A stretch of DNA of 64,000 nucleotides. Source: CAYGDP01 sp964348665. GTDB lineage: Bacteria; Verrucomicrobiota; Verrucomicrobiia; Palsa-1439; CAYGDP01. Where the stretch lies: NCBI GenBank assembly GCA_964348665.1, contig CAYGDP010000008.1:1-64000 (forward strand). Direction: 5' to 3'. This document shows, in pieces, positions 51,311-59,650 of this stretch (within the stretch, counting starts at the first letter, position 1; every line of letters begins with the position of its first letter). The notes below the pieces were generated by a model. That model had not been told where the DNA came from. It was given only the letters and a program-made list of their open reading frames with translations, and did no database searches. A program made the position numbers and the translations under genes.

Positions 51311-53320
51311 TTACTTCTGGTAGAGCATCTTCACAAACTCCGGCTCCGTCAGCGTCTTTATGCCGAGCTTGCGTGCTTTATCGAGCTTGCTGCCGGCGTC
51401 GGCGCCGACGATGAGGTAGTCGGTTTTTTTGCTGATGCTGTCGGTCACGGTTGCGCCAAGCGACCGTAGGAGGTCGCGAATTTCGTCCCGCTTGTATTTT
51501 TCCAGCGAACCCGTGACAACAACCGTCTTGCTGGCAAAAGGGCCTCCGCTCTTTACTTTTCTCTCCGCGCCCTTCATTTTTACCCCTGCCTTCTGCAGTT
51601 TTTCGATGATTTCGCAGTTGCGCGGGTTGCGGAAGAAATCTTGGATGCTCTGCGCCACGACCTCGCCGACATCCGGCACGCGGATCAGATCTTCCGTGGA
51701 TGCCTTTGCTAAATCGTCGAGGCTTTGAAAATGTTCGGTGAGTTTTTGCGCCAGACTTTCGCCGACATTCAGGATACCGAGCGCGTGGACTAATCGCCAC
51801 AACTCTCGATCTTTGCTGGCAGCGATGGCGTCCACGACGTTACGCGCGGATTTCTCCGCCATCCTCTCCAGACCGGCGATCTGATCAACGGTTAGCGAGT
51901 AGAGATCGGCGAAGCTATTGACGAGTTTCTTGTCCACAAGTTGGTTTACAAGTACTTCGCCAAGATTTTCGACGTCCATCGCGCGCCGGCTGGCAAAAAA
52001 CTGGAGGCTGCGTTTCAGTTGGGCGGGGCAGGCCGCATTGTCACAGCGCACCGCGACCAATTCGGGATCGCGCACGACGGCCCCACCGCATTCGGGGCAT
52101 TTCGACGGCATTTTGAAAAGCTTCTCTTTGCCCGTGCGCTTCTCTTTTACGACGGCAATGACAGCGGGGATAACCTCGCCGGCTTTCTCGATGGTGACGG
52201 TGTCGCCGATGCGGATATCTTTGCGTTTGATTTCTTCCTCGTTATGGAGCGTGGCGCGAGAGATGGTTGAGCCCGCGAGGAAAACGGGTTCTAGTTCTGC
52301 CACGGGCGTGAGCGTGCCCGTGCGACCAACCTGAACGGTGATATCGCGCAGTTTCGTCGTCGCCTGCTCATGCGAATATTTGTAGGCGATGGCGAACCGC
52401 GGCGCCTTGGAAGTCATGCCGAGCCGGCGCCATTGTTCAAAGTTGTTCACTTTCACCACTGCGCCGTCCATTTCGTAAGGGAAGGATGATTCGCGTTTCT
52501 GCAATTCATCCGCGCGCGTGATGACTTCTTCGATGTCAGTGCACCTCCACCAATATCGCGCCGTGGGAAAACCAAGCTCTTTCAGTTTTTCCAGCATCTC
52601 TGCCTGCGACCGAAACGAGATGCCATCGGTGGCGCCGACTGCGTAAAACACCGCGCTCAAGGGGCGCGTGGCGACGATGCGCGGGTCGAGTTGCTTGAGC
52701 GAGCCGGCGCAGGAATTGCGCGGGTTGGCGAATTTCTCCTCGCCGGCTTTCTCGCGCTCGACATTGAGTTTTTTGAAGCCCTCGATAGTCATGTAGGCCT
52801 CACCGCGAACTTCGAGAAGCGCGGGCGGATTCTTCAATTCGAGCGAGAGAGGGATGGCCTTGATGGTTTTGAGATTCACCGTGATATCGTCGCCCGTCGT
52901 GCCGTCGCCTCGGGTGGCGCCGATGGTAAACTTTCCATTCTCGTATCGGCAACTGATCGAAATGCCGTCCACTTTCGGTTCCAGCACGTAATCGAATTTC
53001 TCATCCGGCAGCAATTTTCGAACGCGCGCGTCGAACTCGCGCAGCTCGTCCACGTTGTACGTGTTGTCCAGCGACATCATCGGTTGCAAATGTCGGACGC
53101 TGGCAAATTCCTTCAGCGGTGAGCCGCCGACCCGTTGCGTGGGGGAATCGGGCGTGAGAAGATCGGGGAATTGCTCCTCCAGCTTTTTTAGCTCGGCATA
53201 AAGGCGGTCGTAGTCGCGGTCGGAGATTTCGGGCTTGGCCAGCACATAATAGAGGTGGTCGTGCCGACGAATCTCGGCGCGGAGCCGGGCGATTTCCTTT
53301 TCGGCTTGTGAGCGGGTCAT
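51311..53320 (-). CDS. ligA: NAD-dependent DNA ligase
   Basis: This 669-residue replicative ligase is of normal length. Domains in order: Ia (HDHLYYVLAKPEISDRDYDRLYAEL), adenylation with catalytic Lys116 in LEPKVDG (commonly LKIDG; here Glu-Pro precedes the lysine), RGDGTTGDD and RGEAYM. Then come the OB fold, zinc finger (CPECGG...CDNAACP), helix-hairpin-helix repeats (MAEKSARNVVDAI, IRVPDVGEVVAQSI) and a BRCT domain (FASKTVVVTGSLEKYKRDEIRDLL). A perfect TATAAT lies eight bases before the ATG with no ribosome site, so the mRNA is probably leaderless. Confidence 0.96.
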   Translation of the reverse strand: MTRSQAEKEIARLRAEIRRHDHLYYVLAKPEISDRDYDRLYAELKKLEEQFPDLLTPDSPTQRVGGSPLKEFASVRHLQPMMSLDNTYNVDELREFDARVRKLLPDEKFDYVLEPKVDGISISCRYENGKFTIGATRGDGTTGDDITVNLKTIKAIPLSLELKNPPALLEVRGEAYMTIEGFKKLNVEREKAGEEKFANPRNSCAGSLKQLDPRIVATRPLSAVFYAVGATDGISFRSQAEMLEKLKELGFPTARYWWRCTDIEEVITRADELQKRESSFPYEMDGAVVKVNNFEQWRRLGMTSKAPRFAIAYKYSHEQATTKLRDITVQVGRTGTLTPVAELEPVFLAGSTISRATLHNEEEIKRKDIRIGDTVTIEKAGEVIPAVIAVVKEKRTGKEKLFKMPSKCPECGGAVVRDPELVAVRCDNAACPAQLKRSLQFFASRRAMDVENLGEVLVNQLVDKKLVNSFADLYSLTVDQIAGLERMAEKSARNVVDAIAASKDRELWRLVHALGILNVGESLAQKLTEHFQSLDDLAKASTEDLIRVPDVGEVVAQSIQDFFRNPRNCEIIEKLQKAGVKMKGAERKVKSGGPFASKTVVVTGSLEKYKRDEIRDLLRSLGATVTDSISKKTDYLIVGADAGSKLDKARKLGIKTLTEPEFVKMLYQK

Positions 53321-53334
53321 CGCGCCGTATTATA
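53306..53334. promoter_or_regulatory. Back-to-back promoters sharing one -10 (ligA / kinase-MurQ)
   Basis: The 21-bp gap between the divergent ATG (53320, minus) and GTG (53342, plus) contains TATTATA (53328-53334). Read on the plus strand it gives TATTAT (53328-53333), with TTGTGA (53306-53311) 16 bp upstream. Read on the minus strand it gives TATAAT (53334 to 53329), with TTGTTT-like boxes at 53350-53359. Each -10 lies eight bases from its start codon, so both transcripts would be leaderless. Confidence 0.6.
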
Positions 53335-53341
53335 GCGGTTC

Positions 53342-55135
53342 GTGGCCAAAAACAAACAATCTTGCGTCTTGGGCATCGAAGGCGGCGGCACACGCTCGGT
53401 CGCAGTGCTGGTGACGGCGCGGGGTAAAGTCGTTGGGCGCGTCGAAGCCGGGCCATGCAATTTGCGATTGATGAGCGATGACGAATTGCGTGGGCGGTTC
53501 GAGGAACTGGCGCAGAAACTTGGAACTGCGCCGCAAAAAGGCTTGCCCGCCGTGGCGGGTTTCGCGGCTACAATAATACGTGTTGCGATATGTCTGGCAG
53601 GATGTCGCACGGAACAAGACCGTACGCGAGTCCACAGAATTGGCTCCCGCGTCTGGCCGCGCGCAGCAATTCTGGCGGATCACGATTTGATTTCGGGTTT
53701 GCTCGGCGGACTTGGCAAGCCGGACGGTGTGATCATCATCAGCGGCACAGGCTCTTGCGTCTTTGCGCAGAAGAGCGGACAAAGCGCGAAAGTTGGCGGT
53801 TGGGGGCATCAACTCGGCGATCGTGGGAGTGGCTATCAGATTGCGCTCGATGGCTTGCGTTATGTGATACAGCGCTACGATTACACTGGCTCACTTGGAC
53901 CACTCGGCGAGAAAATCTTTGCGCGACTCGGATTTCATCGAGCGGAAGACGCAATCGAGTGGATCAATCACGCCAGCAAAGCCGAAGTTGCGACGCTGGC
54001 TGACGAAGTCTTCGCGACAAAAGAAGCCGACTACATTATTCGAGCCGGAGCGTTCGAGTTGGCGGACGCTGCTGCTCTCGCGGCGTTGCGTGTTGGGTTC
54101 AAGCGCACGAATCGTTTCGAGGTTTGCCTAGCGGGCGGCGTATTTGCGCATCAACCGTTTTATTGCAAACTCGTCGGCGAACATTTCCGGAAGAGTTTCC
54201 CGCGTGCGCAAACAACCCTGCCGCACGACGAGGGGGCGATGGGGGCGGTGATGTTGGCTGGAAAAATGGAAGCGTGGAAGATTGGAAATCAACAACTCAC
54301 ATCCTTCCCACCTTCCTCTCTTCCAACGCTTTCAACTTCCCTCACCGAGCAACGCAATCCACGCTGGCCAAACCTCGATCGGATGAGCGTTGCCGCGCTC
54401 GTGGACGCGATGCTCTCCGAGGATGAAACGATTGTCACGGCTGTGCGCGCGCAGAGAAAACAGATCGCCGCCGCCATCGAGATGATCGTGCGCGCCTTAA
54501 AACGGGGCGGACGGTTGTTTTACGTCGGCGCCGGCACGAGCGGACGTCTGGGAGTGTTGGATGCGAGCGAGTGTCCGCCGACGTTCGGCGTCGAGCCAGA
54601 TAGCGTACAGGGAATCATCGCCGGCGGATCAAAGGCGTTGACGTCGTCTGTCGAGGCAGCCGAGGACGATCCCGTCGCGGGCGCGGCAGCCCTGCGATTG
54701 CGTGGGCTGACGCGTCGCGATGTAGTTTGTGGCATCAGCGCTAGCGGTCGCACGCCGTTTGTCCTCGGCGCGCTCGACTATGCACGCAAACTCGGCGCAA
54801 AAACCATCTTCCTCACCTTTAATCCCAAAATCTCATCGCTCCTCACTCATCGCTCCTCACTCATCGCTGTTGGCACCGGCCCGGAAATCATCACCGGCTC
54901 GACTCGACTCAAAGCAGGCACGGCCACCAAACTTGTTCTGAACATGCTCACGACAATCTCGATGATTCGTCTCGGGAAAGTTCGCGGCAACCTGATGACC
55001 TCGGTCAAACCGACGAACGTAAAACTCCGCGACCGCGCCGTGCGCATTGTGATGTCAATGTGCAGGTGCAATCGCTCAGAGGCGGAGCGGAAGCTTGCTC
55101 GCGGAGGGTGGAATGTGGAAAAAGCGATCCATTGA
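53342..55135 (+). CDS. Fusion of BadF/NagK-type sugar kinase and MurNAc-6-phosphate etherase
   Basis: This 597-residue protein has an N-terminal kinase domain (about 8-300) with GIEGGGTRSVAVL, DHDLISGLLGGLGKPDGVIIISGTGS, GGWGHQLGDRGSGYQIA and CLAGGVF, as in GlcNAc/MurNAc kinases of the BadF/BcrA family. The C-terminal MurQ domain (about 340-597) has GAGTSGRLGVLDASECPPTFG, ISASGRTPFVLGAL and TGSTRLKAGTATKLVLNMLTT. Together they could phosphorylate an amino sugar and remove lactate from MurNAc-6-phosphate in cell-wall recycling. The linker (54267-54342) and part of the MurQ loop (54833-54867) consist of short-period repeats. Divergent from ligA. Confidence 0.88.
   Translation: MAKNKQSCVLGIEGGGTRSVAVLVTARGKVVGRVEAGPCNLRLMSDDELRGRFEELAQKLGTAPQKGLPAVAGFAATIIRVAICLAGCRTEQDRTRVHRIGSRVWPRAAILADHDLISGLLGGLGKPDGVIIISGTGSCVFAQKSGQSAKVGGWGHQLGDRGSGYQIALDGLRYVIQRYDYTGSLGPLGEKIFARLGFHRAEDAIEWINHASKAEVATLADEVFATKEADYIIRAGAFELADAAALAALRVGFKRTNRFEVCLAGGVFAHQPFYCKLVGEHFRKSFPRAQTTLPHDEGAMGAVMLAGKMEAWKIGNQQLTSFPPSSLPTLSTSLTEQRNPRWPNLDRMSVAALVDAMLSEDETIVTAVRAQRKQIAAAIEMIVRALKRGGRLFYVGAGTSGRLGVLDASECPPTFGVEPDSVQGIIAGGSKALTSSVEAAEDDPVAGAAALRLRGLTRRDVVCGISASGRTPFVLGALDYARKLGAKTIFLTFNPKISSLLTHRSSLIAVGTGPEIITGSTRLKAGTATKLVLNMLTTISMIRLGKVRGNLMTSVKPTNVKLRDRAVRIVMSMCRCNRSEAERKLARGGWNVEKAIH
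54267..54342. repeat. Inverted eight-base-periodic tract in the kinase-MurQ linker
   Basis: TGGAAG repeats at 54267, 54275 and 54283 face CTTCC repeats at 54304, 54312, 54320 and 54336 in inverted orientation. They encode the linker (K-I-G-N-Q-Q-L-T-S-F-P-P-S-S-L) between the two enzyme domains. Confidence 0.6.
54833..54867. repeat. Seven-base-periodic tract inside the MurQ domain
   Basis: Five heptads alternate TCATCGC and TCCTCAC and encode S-S-L-L-T-H-R-S-S-L. They stand where MurQ proteins normally have a segment like SPLAKLADI before GPEIITGSTR. Length is almost unchanged, so the tract replaced a surface loop rather than simply lengthening it. Confidence 0.7.
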
Positions 55136-55170
55136 CCACGAATGGACACGGATGCACGCGAATATTTAGC
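55136..55170. repeat. CCACGAATGGACAC dispersed repeat
   Basis: CCACGAATGGACACGGATGC followed by ACGCGAATATT is the same family as the stretch at 16415-16447 (CCCACGAATGGACGCGG, then ACACGAATTTAC). A third, diverged relative is GCCACGAAAAGCACGAG at 56222-56238, just upstream of the uracil-DNA glycosylase gene. All three are intergenic. Confidence 0.65.
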
Positions 55171-55236
55171 CTCTATTCGCGCTCATCAGCGGTTTTTTCT
55201 CGCCTGTTAGGCTGCTCTTTGTATATTGCTTCCGCG

Positions 55237-56217
55237 ATGAGAATTCTTTCCGGCATTCAACCGAGTGGCGCGCTGCATATCGGGAATTATTTTGGAATGA
55301 TGCGACCGGCGCTGGAGCTGGCCCAGAAGGGTGAGGCGTTTTATTTCATCGCGGATTATCACGCGCTCACGAGCGTGGATGATCCGGCCGAGTTGCGCGC
55401 GAACGTGCGCGGAGTGGCGCTGGATTTTCTGGCGTGCGGGTTGGACCCGAAACGTACGGTATTTTTCCGGCAGAGCGACGTGCCGGAGGTGACCGAGTTG
55501 ACGTGGATTTTATCCAATGTAACGCCGATGGGATTGCTGGAGCGTTGTCACAGCTACAAGGACAAGATCGCCAAGGGCATTGCCCCCAACCACAGCCTCT
55601 TCGCGTATCCCGTGTTGATGGCAGCCGATATTTTAATTTACCAGAGCGAAATTGTGCCTGTGGGTCAGGATCAAAAGCAACACGTTGAGGTCACGCGCGA
55701 CATCGCGGTCAAATTCAACCTGAAATATGGTTCACCCGCCTCAGGCGGGCAAGCGTTCAAGATTCCCCAACCGCAAATCAAAACCGAGGTCGCGACGGTG
55801 CCGGGTATTGATGGGCAAAAGATGAGCAAGAGCTATGGCAATACCGTCGAGATTTTTGCCGACGAGAAGACGATGCGGAAGAAGCTCATGAGCATCAAGA
55901 CCGATTCGCTTCCCGTCGAAGCGCCGAAAAATCCCGAAGGACACATCCTCATCGACCTTTACAAGCTGTTCGCCACGGCGGATGAGGTTGCGGCGTTGTC
56001 AGATCGCTTCCGCCAAGGTGGCGTGGCGTATGGCGATGTGAAGAAGGCGATCTTCGATAAATGCTGGGCGTATTTCGCGCCGTATCGCTCCAAGCGGGCG
56101 GAGCTGGAGAAAAATCCCGAGTGCGTCGAGGACGTGTTACGTGACGGCGCGTCGCGCGCGCGCGCCGAGGCGCAGAAGACACTGAAAGCTGCCCGCAAAG
56201 CGGTCGGGTTGGAATAA
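55237..56217 (+). CDS. trpS: Tryptophanyl-tRNA synthetase
   Basis: From ATG 55237 this encodes 326 residues, a class I synthetase charging tRNA-Trp. HIGH-type motif is GALHIGNYFG, KMSKS is GQKMSKSYGN, and SNVTPMGLLERCHSYKDK and YPVLMAADILIYQ are family blocks. A short G-S-P-A-S-G-G-Q segment between LKYG and AFKIP, encoded by the palindrome CCCGCCTCAGGCGGG (55736-55750), is about six residues longer than usual there. TATATT (55222-55227) lies nine bases before the ATG, again a leaderless layout. The much longer upstream frame overlaps the MurQ gene and is rejected. Confidence 0.95.
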   Translation: MRILSGIQPSGALHIGNYFGMMRPALELAQKGEAFYFIADYHALTSVDDPAELRANVRGVALDFLACGLDPKRTVFFRQSDVPEVTELTWILSNVTPMGLLERCHSYKDKIAKGIAPNHSLFAYPVLMAADILIYQSEIVPVGQDQKQHVEVTRDIAVKFNLKYGSPASGGQAFKIPQPQIKTEVATVPGIDGQKMSKSYGNTVEIFADEKTMRKKLMSIKTDSLPVEAPKNPEGHILIDLYKLFATADEVAALSDRFRQGGVAYGDVKKAIFDKCWAYFAPYRSKRAELEKNPECVEDVLRDGASRARAEAQKTLKAARKAVGLE

Positions 56218-56280
56218 AATTGCCACGAAAAGCACGAGAAAACGCAAAAAATTTGATGTTTCTTTGTGGCCAAGTCAATC

Positions 56281-57012
56281 ATGTTCAAACGCGATCGTTT
56301 GTCATTACTGAACTCAGAAATCGTTTCTTGCGAGCGGTGTCCTCGGCTGCGGACACATTGCGAAAAAGTCGCCCGCGAAAAGAAACGCGAGTTTCGCGAC
56401 GCGGACTATTGGGGCAAGCCGGTGCCGGGTTTCGGCGATCATCGCGCGCGAGTGTTGATCATTGGGCTTGCACCCGGCGCGCACGGCGCGAATCGCACGG
56501 GGCGGATGTTCACCGGTGACAGTTCGGGGCAATGGCTCTATCGGGCGCTGCATCGGGCCAGGTTTGCGAATCAGCCAACCAGCGAGCATCGCCGGGATGG
56601 CTTGAACTTGAAGGACGCCTACATTAGCGCGGTTTGTCGCTGCGCGCCTCCCGATAACAAACCCACACCGAGGGAGATTGTGAATTGCTCGGAATACCTG
56701 CTTCGCGAAGTCACGCTGTTGCCGCGCGTGCAAGTCGTGGTTGCGCTAGGGCGGATTGCGTTCGACGCGGCGTGGCGAATGCGATTCTCGTTTTCATGTG
56801 ACAGCTGTAACGTCAGAACGACAATGATTGTTACCGGGCGCAAGCCGAAATTTGTTCATGGCGCGGAGTATTTATTGGGAGAAGGTGGACCCATCTTACT
56901 GGCATCGTATCATCCGAGTCGCCAAAACACGCAGACGGGGCGGTTGACCGAGCCGATGCTGGATGCAATTTTCTCGCGGGCGGGTCAGTTGGTCGCGATG
57001 GCGGATGGTTGA
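56281..57012 (+). CDS. Family 5 (UdgB-type) uracil-DNA glycosylase
   Basis: From ATG 56281 this encodes 243 residues; GTG 56266 is an in-frame alternative within a repeat. Cysteines in SCERCPRLRTHC and VCRCAPPDN fit the 4Fe-4S ligands of family 4/5 enzymes. LIIGLAPGAHGANRTGRMFTGDSSG is the family 5 motif A, in which the usual catalytic Asp/Asn position is replaced by Ala-His. ASYHPSRQNTQTGRLT is motif B. The enzyme removes uracil and other deaminated bases from DNA. Its 3' end overlaps the convergent phosphodiesterase gene by 28 bp. Confidence 0.9.
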   Translation: MFKRDRLSLLNSEIVSCERCPRLRTHCEKVAREKKREFRDADYWGKPVPGFGDHRARVLIIGLAPGAHGANRTGRMFTGDSSGQWLYRALHRARFANQPTSEHRRDGLNLKDAYISAVCRCAPPDNKPTPREIVNCSEYLLREVTLLPRVQVVVALGRIAFDAAWRMRFSFSCDSCNVRTTMIVTGRKPKFVHGAEYLLGEGGPILLASYHPSRQNTQTGRLTEPMLDAIFSRAGQLVAMADG

Positions 57013-57956
57013 GCGACGGGAACGAAAATCTCGCCGACGGGTTTGCCATCGAAATTATTTGGCAGCGGGACGCCAAGAAGATGTAGCGCGGTGGCACCGG
57101 TGTCATAGGTGGTGATGGGTTGTTGGATTTTGTGGTTGGGCGCGATGCAATCGCCCCACGCGATCCACGGAATTGTCATATCTACCGTTCGACGGCTACC
57201 GTGGGTTCGGTCGTGGCCGCCATGGTCAGCAGTGAGGATGACCACCGTATCGTTCAGATCAGGATGGCGCTCGATGGCATCCAACAGGAGGCCGACGGCG
57301 ATATCGGTTTGATGAATCGCGACGCGTTGCGCTTGCGTCATCCAGCCTTGATTATGCCCGACCACATCCGGGTCGGTTAGATGCACGAACATCAAATTGG
57401 GCAATTCCGTCGTCAAATATTTCGCCGCCGCGCGAGCGACCGTGACGGAATCGGCGGCACCCGCCCATGGCCACCAACGGCGGCGAAATTGCTGGTCAAA
57501 CCACGCGGTCGTTTCGCTATTCCGTTTGGTAGCTTTTGGATAGAGATAGTGGTCCAGTGAACCGGGCTTGGCGAGGTGGATGAACTTCGCCTTGCCGACG
57601 AACATGGCGGTCTTGAGCTTCTCGCGGTGCGCGAGCGAAAAAATCGTGTCGCAGTCCACGTACGGTCGCCGCGAATACCAATGGTTCGACAAAACACCGT
57701 GCTTTTCCGGAGACAACCCCGTGAGCATCGAAGTGTGCGACGGCGTGGTCTCGCTCGGGAATATCGTCTGGGCGCTCCATGAGTATGACGCGCGCTCGGT
57801 GGTCTGGTGGATGTTTGGGGCGGCGCTGGTTTGCAGCGCGTCGGGGCGCAATCCGTCTATGCTGATGATGATGACATGGCGCGAGAGAGGCTCGTCGGAG
57901 CGTCCGAGCGTGGCGAGCGTGGCGAGCGTGAGCAGCGTGAGAGCGCATCGTTTCAT
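56985..57956 (-). CDS. Secreted alkaline-phosphatase-superfamily phosphodiesterase
   Basis: This 323-residue protein has a signal peptide rich in A-T-L (ALTLLTLATLATLGRSDE, encoded in part by a 9-bp tandem duplication). The nucleotide pyrophosphatase/phosphodiesterase core shows IISIDGLRPDAL (metal Asp), FPSETTPSHTSMLTGLSPEKHGV (Thr nucleophile), HLTDPDVVGHNQG and LTADHGGHDRTHG (metal ligands). Such enzymes cut phosphodiesters or phosphonates. It is the last of a minus-strand run with the zincin and GT39 genes; its ATG overlaps the zincin stop. Confidence 0.88.
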   Translation of the reverse strand: MKRCALTLLTLATLATLGRSDEPLSRHVIIISIDGLRPDALQTSAAPNIHQTTERASYSWSAQTIFPSETTPSHTSMLTGLSPEKHGVLSNHWYSRRPYVDCDTIFSLAHREKLKTAMFVGKAKFIHLAKPGSLDHYLYPKATKRNSETTAWFDQQFRRRWWPWAGAADSVTVARAAAKYLTTELPNLMFVHLTDPDVVGHNQGWMTQAQRVAIHQTDIAVGLLLDAIERHPDLNDTVVILTADHGGHDRTHGSRRTVDMTIPWIAWGDCIAPNHKIQQPITTYDTGATALHLLGVPLPNNFDGKPVGEIFVPVAQPSAIATN

Positions 57957-58300
57957 TCGAGACCTCGTTCGATGAGTTCATCTTCGTCGAGGCCGAGGTA
58001 GTGGCCGATCTCGTGAAGCAGGGTTGTTCGAATTTCTTCGGCCAGCTCTTCCTCGCTCTCGCACATTTCTTCGAGATTACGGCGGAAAAGAAAAATCTGG
58101 TCCGCTTCCGGTTGTGGATTGCCTATCTTCTCTCCGTAAGGCACGCCGACAAACAAACCGAGCAAATCCTCCTCCTCACCGCGCGGAGGGCGCTCGGCAA
58201 CCACGACCGCCACGGTCGCCAGTTTCTCCCGCAACGGTCGTGGCAGCTCGCGCAAGGTCTCGGCAATTACATCGTCAAACAGTTTTTTCGACATTTGCAT
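57953..58300 (-). CDS. Small zincin-like metallopeptidase
   Basis: This 115-residue protein of the PF06262-type family ends with the zinc motif LLHEIGHYLGLDEDEL. The N-terminal part has LFDDVIAETLRELPRPLREKL and an acidic EEEDLLGLFVGVPYGEK segment, both normal for these short proteins. No signal peptide. It overlaps the upstream GT39 gene by 26 bp and the downstream phosphodiesterase by ATGA, so the three are one transcription unit. Substrate unknown. Confidence 0.88.
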   Translation of the reverse strand: MQMSKKLFDDVIAETLRELPRPLREKLATVAVVVAERPPRGEEEDLLGLFVGVPYGEKIGNPQPEADQIFLFRRNLEEMCESEEELAEEIRTTLLHEIGHYLGLDEDELIERGLE

Positions 58301-59543
58301 CTTTCCGGGTCAGAGTCACCGCCGCAAACAACATCACGTACGGCATCAGCGGCAGGCTGAATCGCGCGTCGGCATAAATCGCCGCGTGCAACAGCCAAAC
58401 ATAACCGACGAGCAGGAAAAAAAACAGGGCGGCGACGGCATCAAACCCGCGCTTGAACAGACCGGCGACGGCAAGCCCGAGGAAGGTCAGTTGCACGAGC
58501 AGCACCAGCCATCGCAGCCGTTCCGATGCGTTGGTAAACCAGAACCGCCAAGCTTTGCGGATGAATAACTCGGCAAATTGGAGCGGATGCGAAGCGATGT
58601 TCGCCAGCGTGGCACGGAAGTAGATGCGATCCATCTCGATGGGATTGGCGCCCGCGTGTTCCTTTGCGATACGGTCCACTTCATTCTGCCAAAGATATTT
58701 GTGTTCACCCTCCCACATCCCGCGACTTGGATAATAGTTTCCAATGAACATCGTGATCCCGCCGCGCTCGGTGGCGACGGGAACGAATGCATTTGCGACG
58801 CGGTGATTGCGAATCGTCCAAGGCGCGATGACAACGAGCATACCAACGAGCAGCGTGCCAATGACGACTGGCGCGTGGAGGATTCGTTTTCGTCCGCGCC
58901 AAACCCAAATCGCCAGCACGAGTGGCAGCAACAGGAAAATAGGTTTAACAAGGTTGACGACACCGAGCATAACTCCGCAAAGGAAGCAGGACAGGAGAAG
59001 AGTGAGTGGAGAAGGGCGCTTCGGAGAAGTTGAGTCGAGACACTTGTAATCGAAAGACTTGGAGATCACAGAGAGAAAAGAAAGGACGAAAAGCGCGACC
59101 GTGAATGTTTGCAGAATTTCCTTATTGATAAACACGCAGCGCCACCAGGCGAGCGGGTAGAATGCATAGAGCCAGCAGGCCCAGGCGGCAATGGAGCGAT
59201 CGGGCGCGATCCGACGACCGATGAGCCAAAGTAGAGCGACAGTGGAAGAGTCGAGTATCGCCTGGGCGACCTGCACCGCGACAGTGGAATGGTAGAAGAG
59301 GGCGAGGATAGCCGCGAGAAATGCGGGATAGAGAGGGGCGCGTTCCACGTCGGTGTATTTCGCAACGAAAAAACTGTTCGCAATGACAAGATAATTGTCG
59401 GAATCAATTCCACGCGCCGCATACGCCCCGCCGAGCCGGGCGTCGAGTGCCGGGAAAATGAGAAGGACAAACGCTAATCGCAGCGCGAGCGCTACGAGAA
59501 GGACGAGCCAGAGTTTTTGACTCAGCGCGGCGAGGCGGTTCAT
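58275..59543 (-). CDS. GT39/ArnT-like membrane glycosyltransferase
   Basis: This 422-residue polytopic protein has about ten membrane helices. The first luminal loop has RGIDSDNYLVIANSFF and VERAPLYPAFLA, matching the acidic D-x-D/E loop of the PMT/ArnT GT-C superfamily. WTIRNHRV is a motif shared by bacterial GT39 proteins. These enzymes use polyprenyl-phosphate sugars to glycosylate lipids or proteins outside the membrane. Acceptor and donor are unknown. It is distinct from the TMTC-like pair at 3.3-7.5 kb. Confidence 0.8.
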   Translation of the reverse strand: MNRLAALSQKLWLVLLVALALRLAFVLLIFPALDARLGGAYAARGIDSDNYLVIANSFFVAKYTDVERAPLYPAFLAAILALFYHSTVAVQVAQAILDSSTVALLWLIGRRIAPDRSIAAWACWLYAFYPLAWWRCVFINKEILQTFTVALFVLSFLSVISKSFDYKCLDSTSPKRPSPLTLLLSCFLCGVMLGVVNLVKPIFLLLPLVLAIWVWRGRKRILHAPVVIGTLLVGMLVVIAPWTIRNHRVANAFVPVATERGGITMFIGNYYPSRGMWEGEHKYLWQNEVDRIAKEHAGANPIEMDRIYFRATLANIASHPLQFAELFIRKAWRFWFTNASERLRWLVLLVQLTFLGLAVAGLFKRGFDAVAALFFFLLVGYVWLLHAAIYADARFSLPLMPYVMLFAAVTLTRKDANVEKTV

Positions 59544-59571
59544 GCGGCCAGCATAGCGGTGGTACGCTTAA

Positions 59572-59599
59572 TTTCAATCTCCAAACTCCAACGTCCAAA
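59572..59599. repeat. Intergenic seven-base-periodic tract
   Basis: Four heptads, TTTCAAT, CTCCAAA, CTCCAAC and GTCCAAA, lie between rpoD and the GT39 gene. Their sequence is close to the arms around the four-helix-bundle gene. Confidence 0.7.
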
Positions 59600-59650
59600 C
59601 CGACCGCGCTGCGCAATCAACAGCAACGCTTGGCGCTTGAAGTTTTTCCG

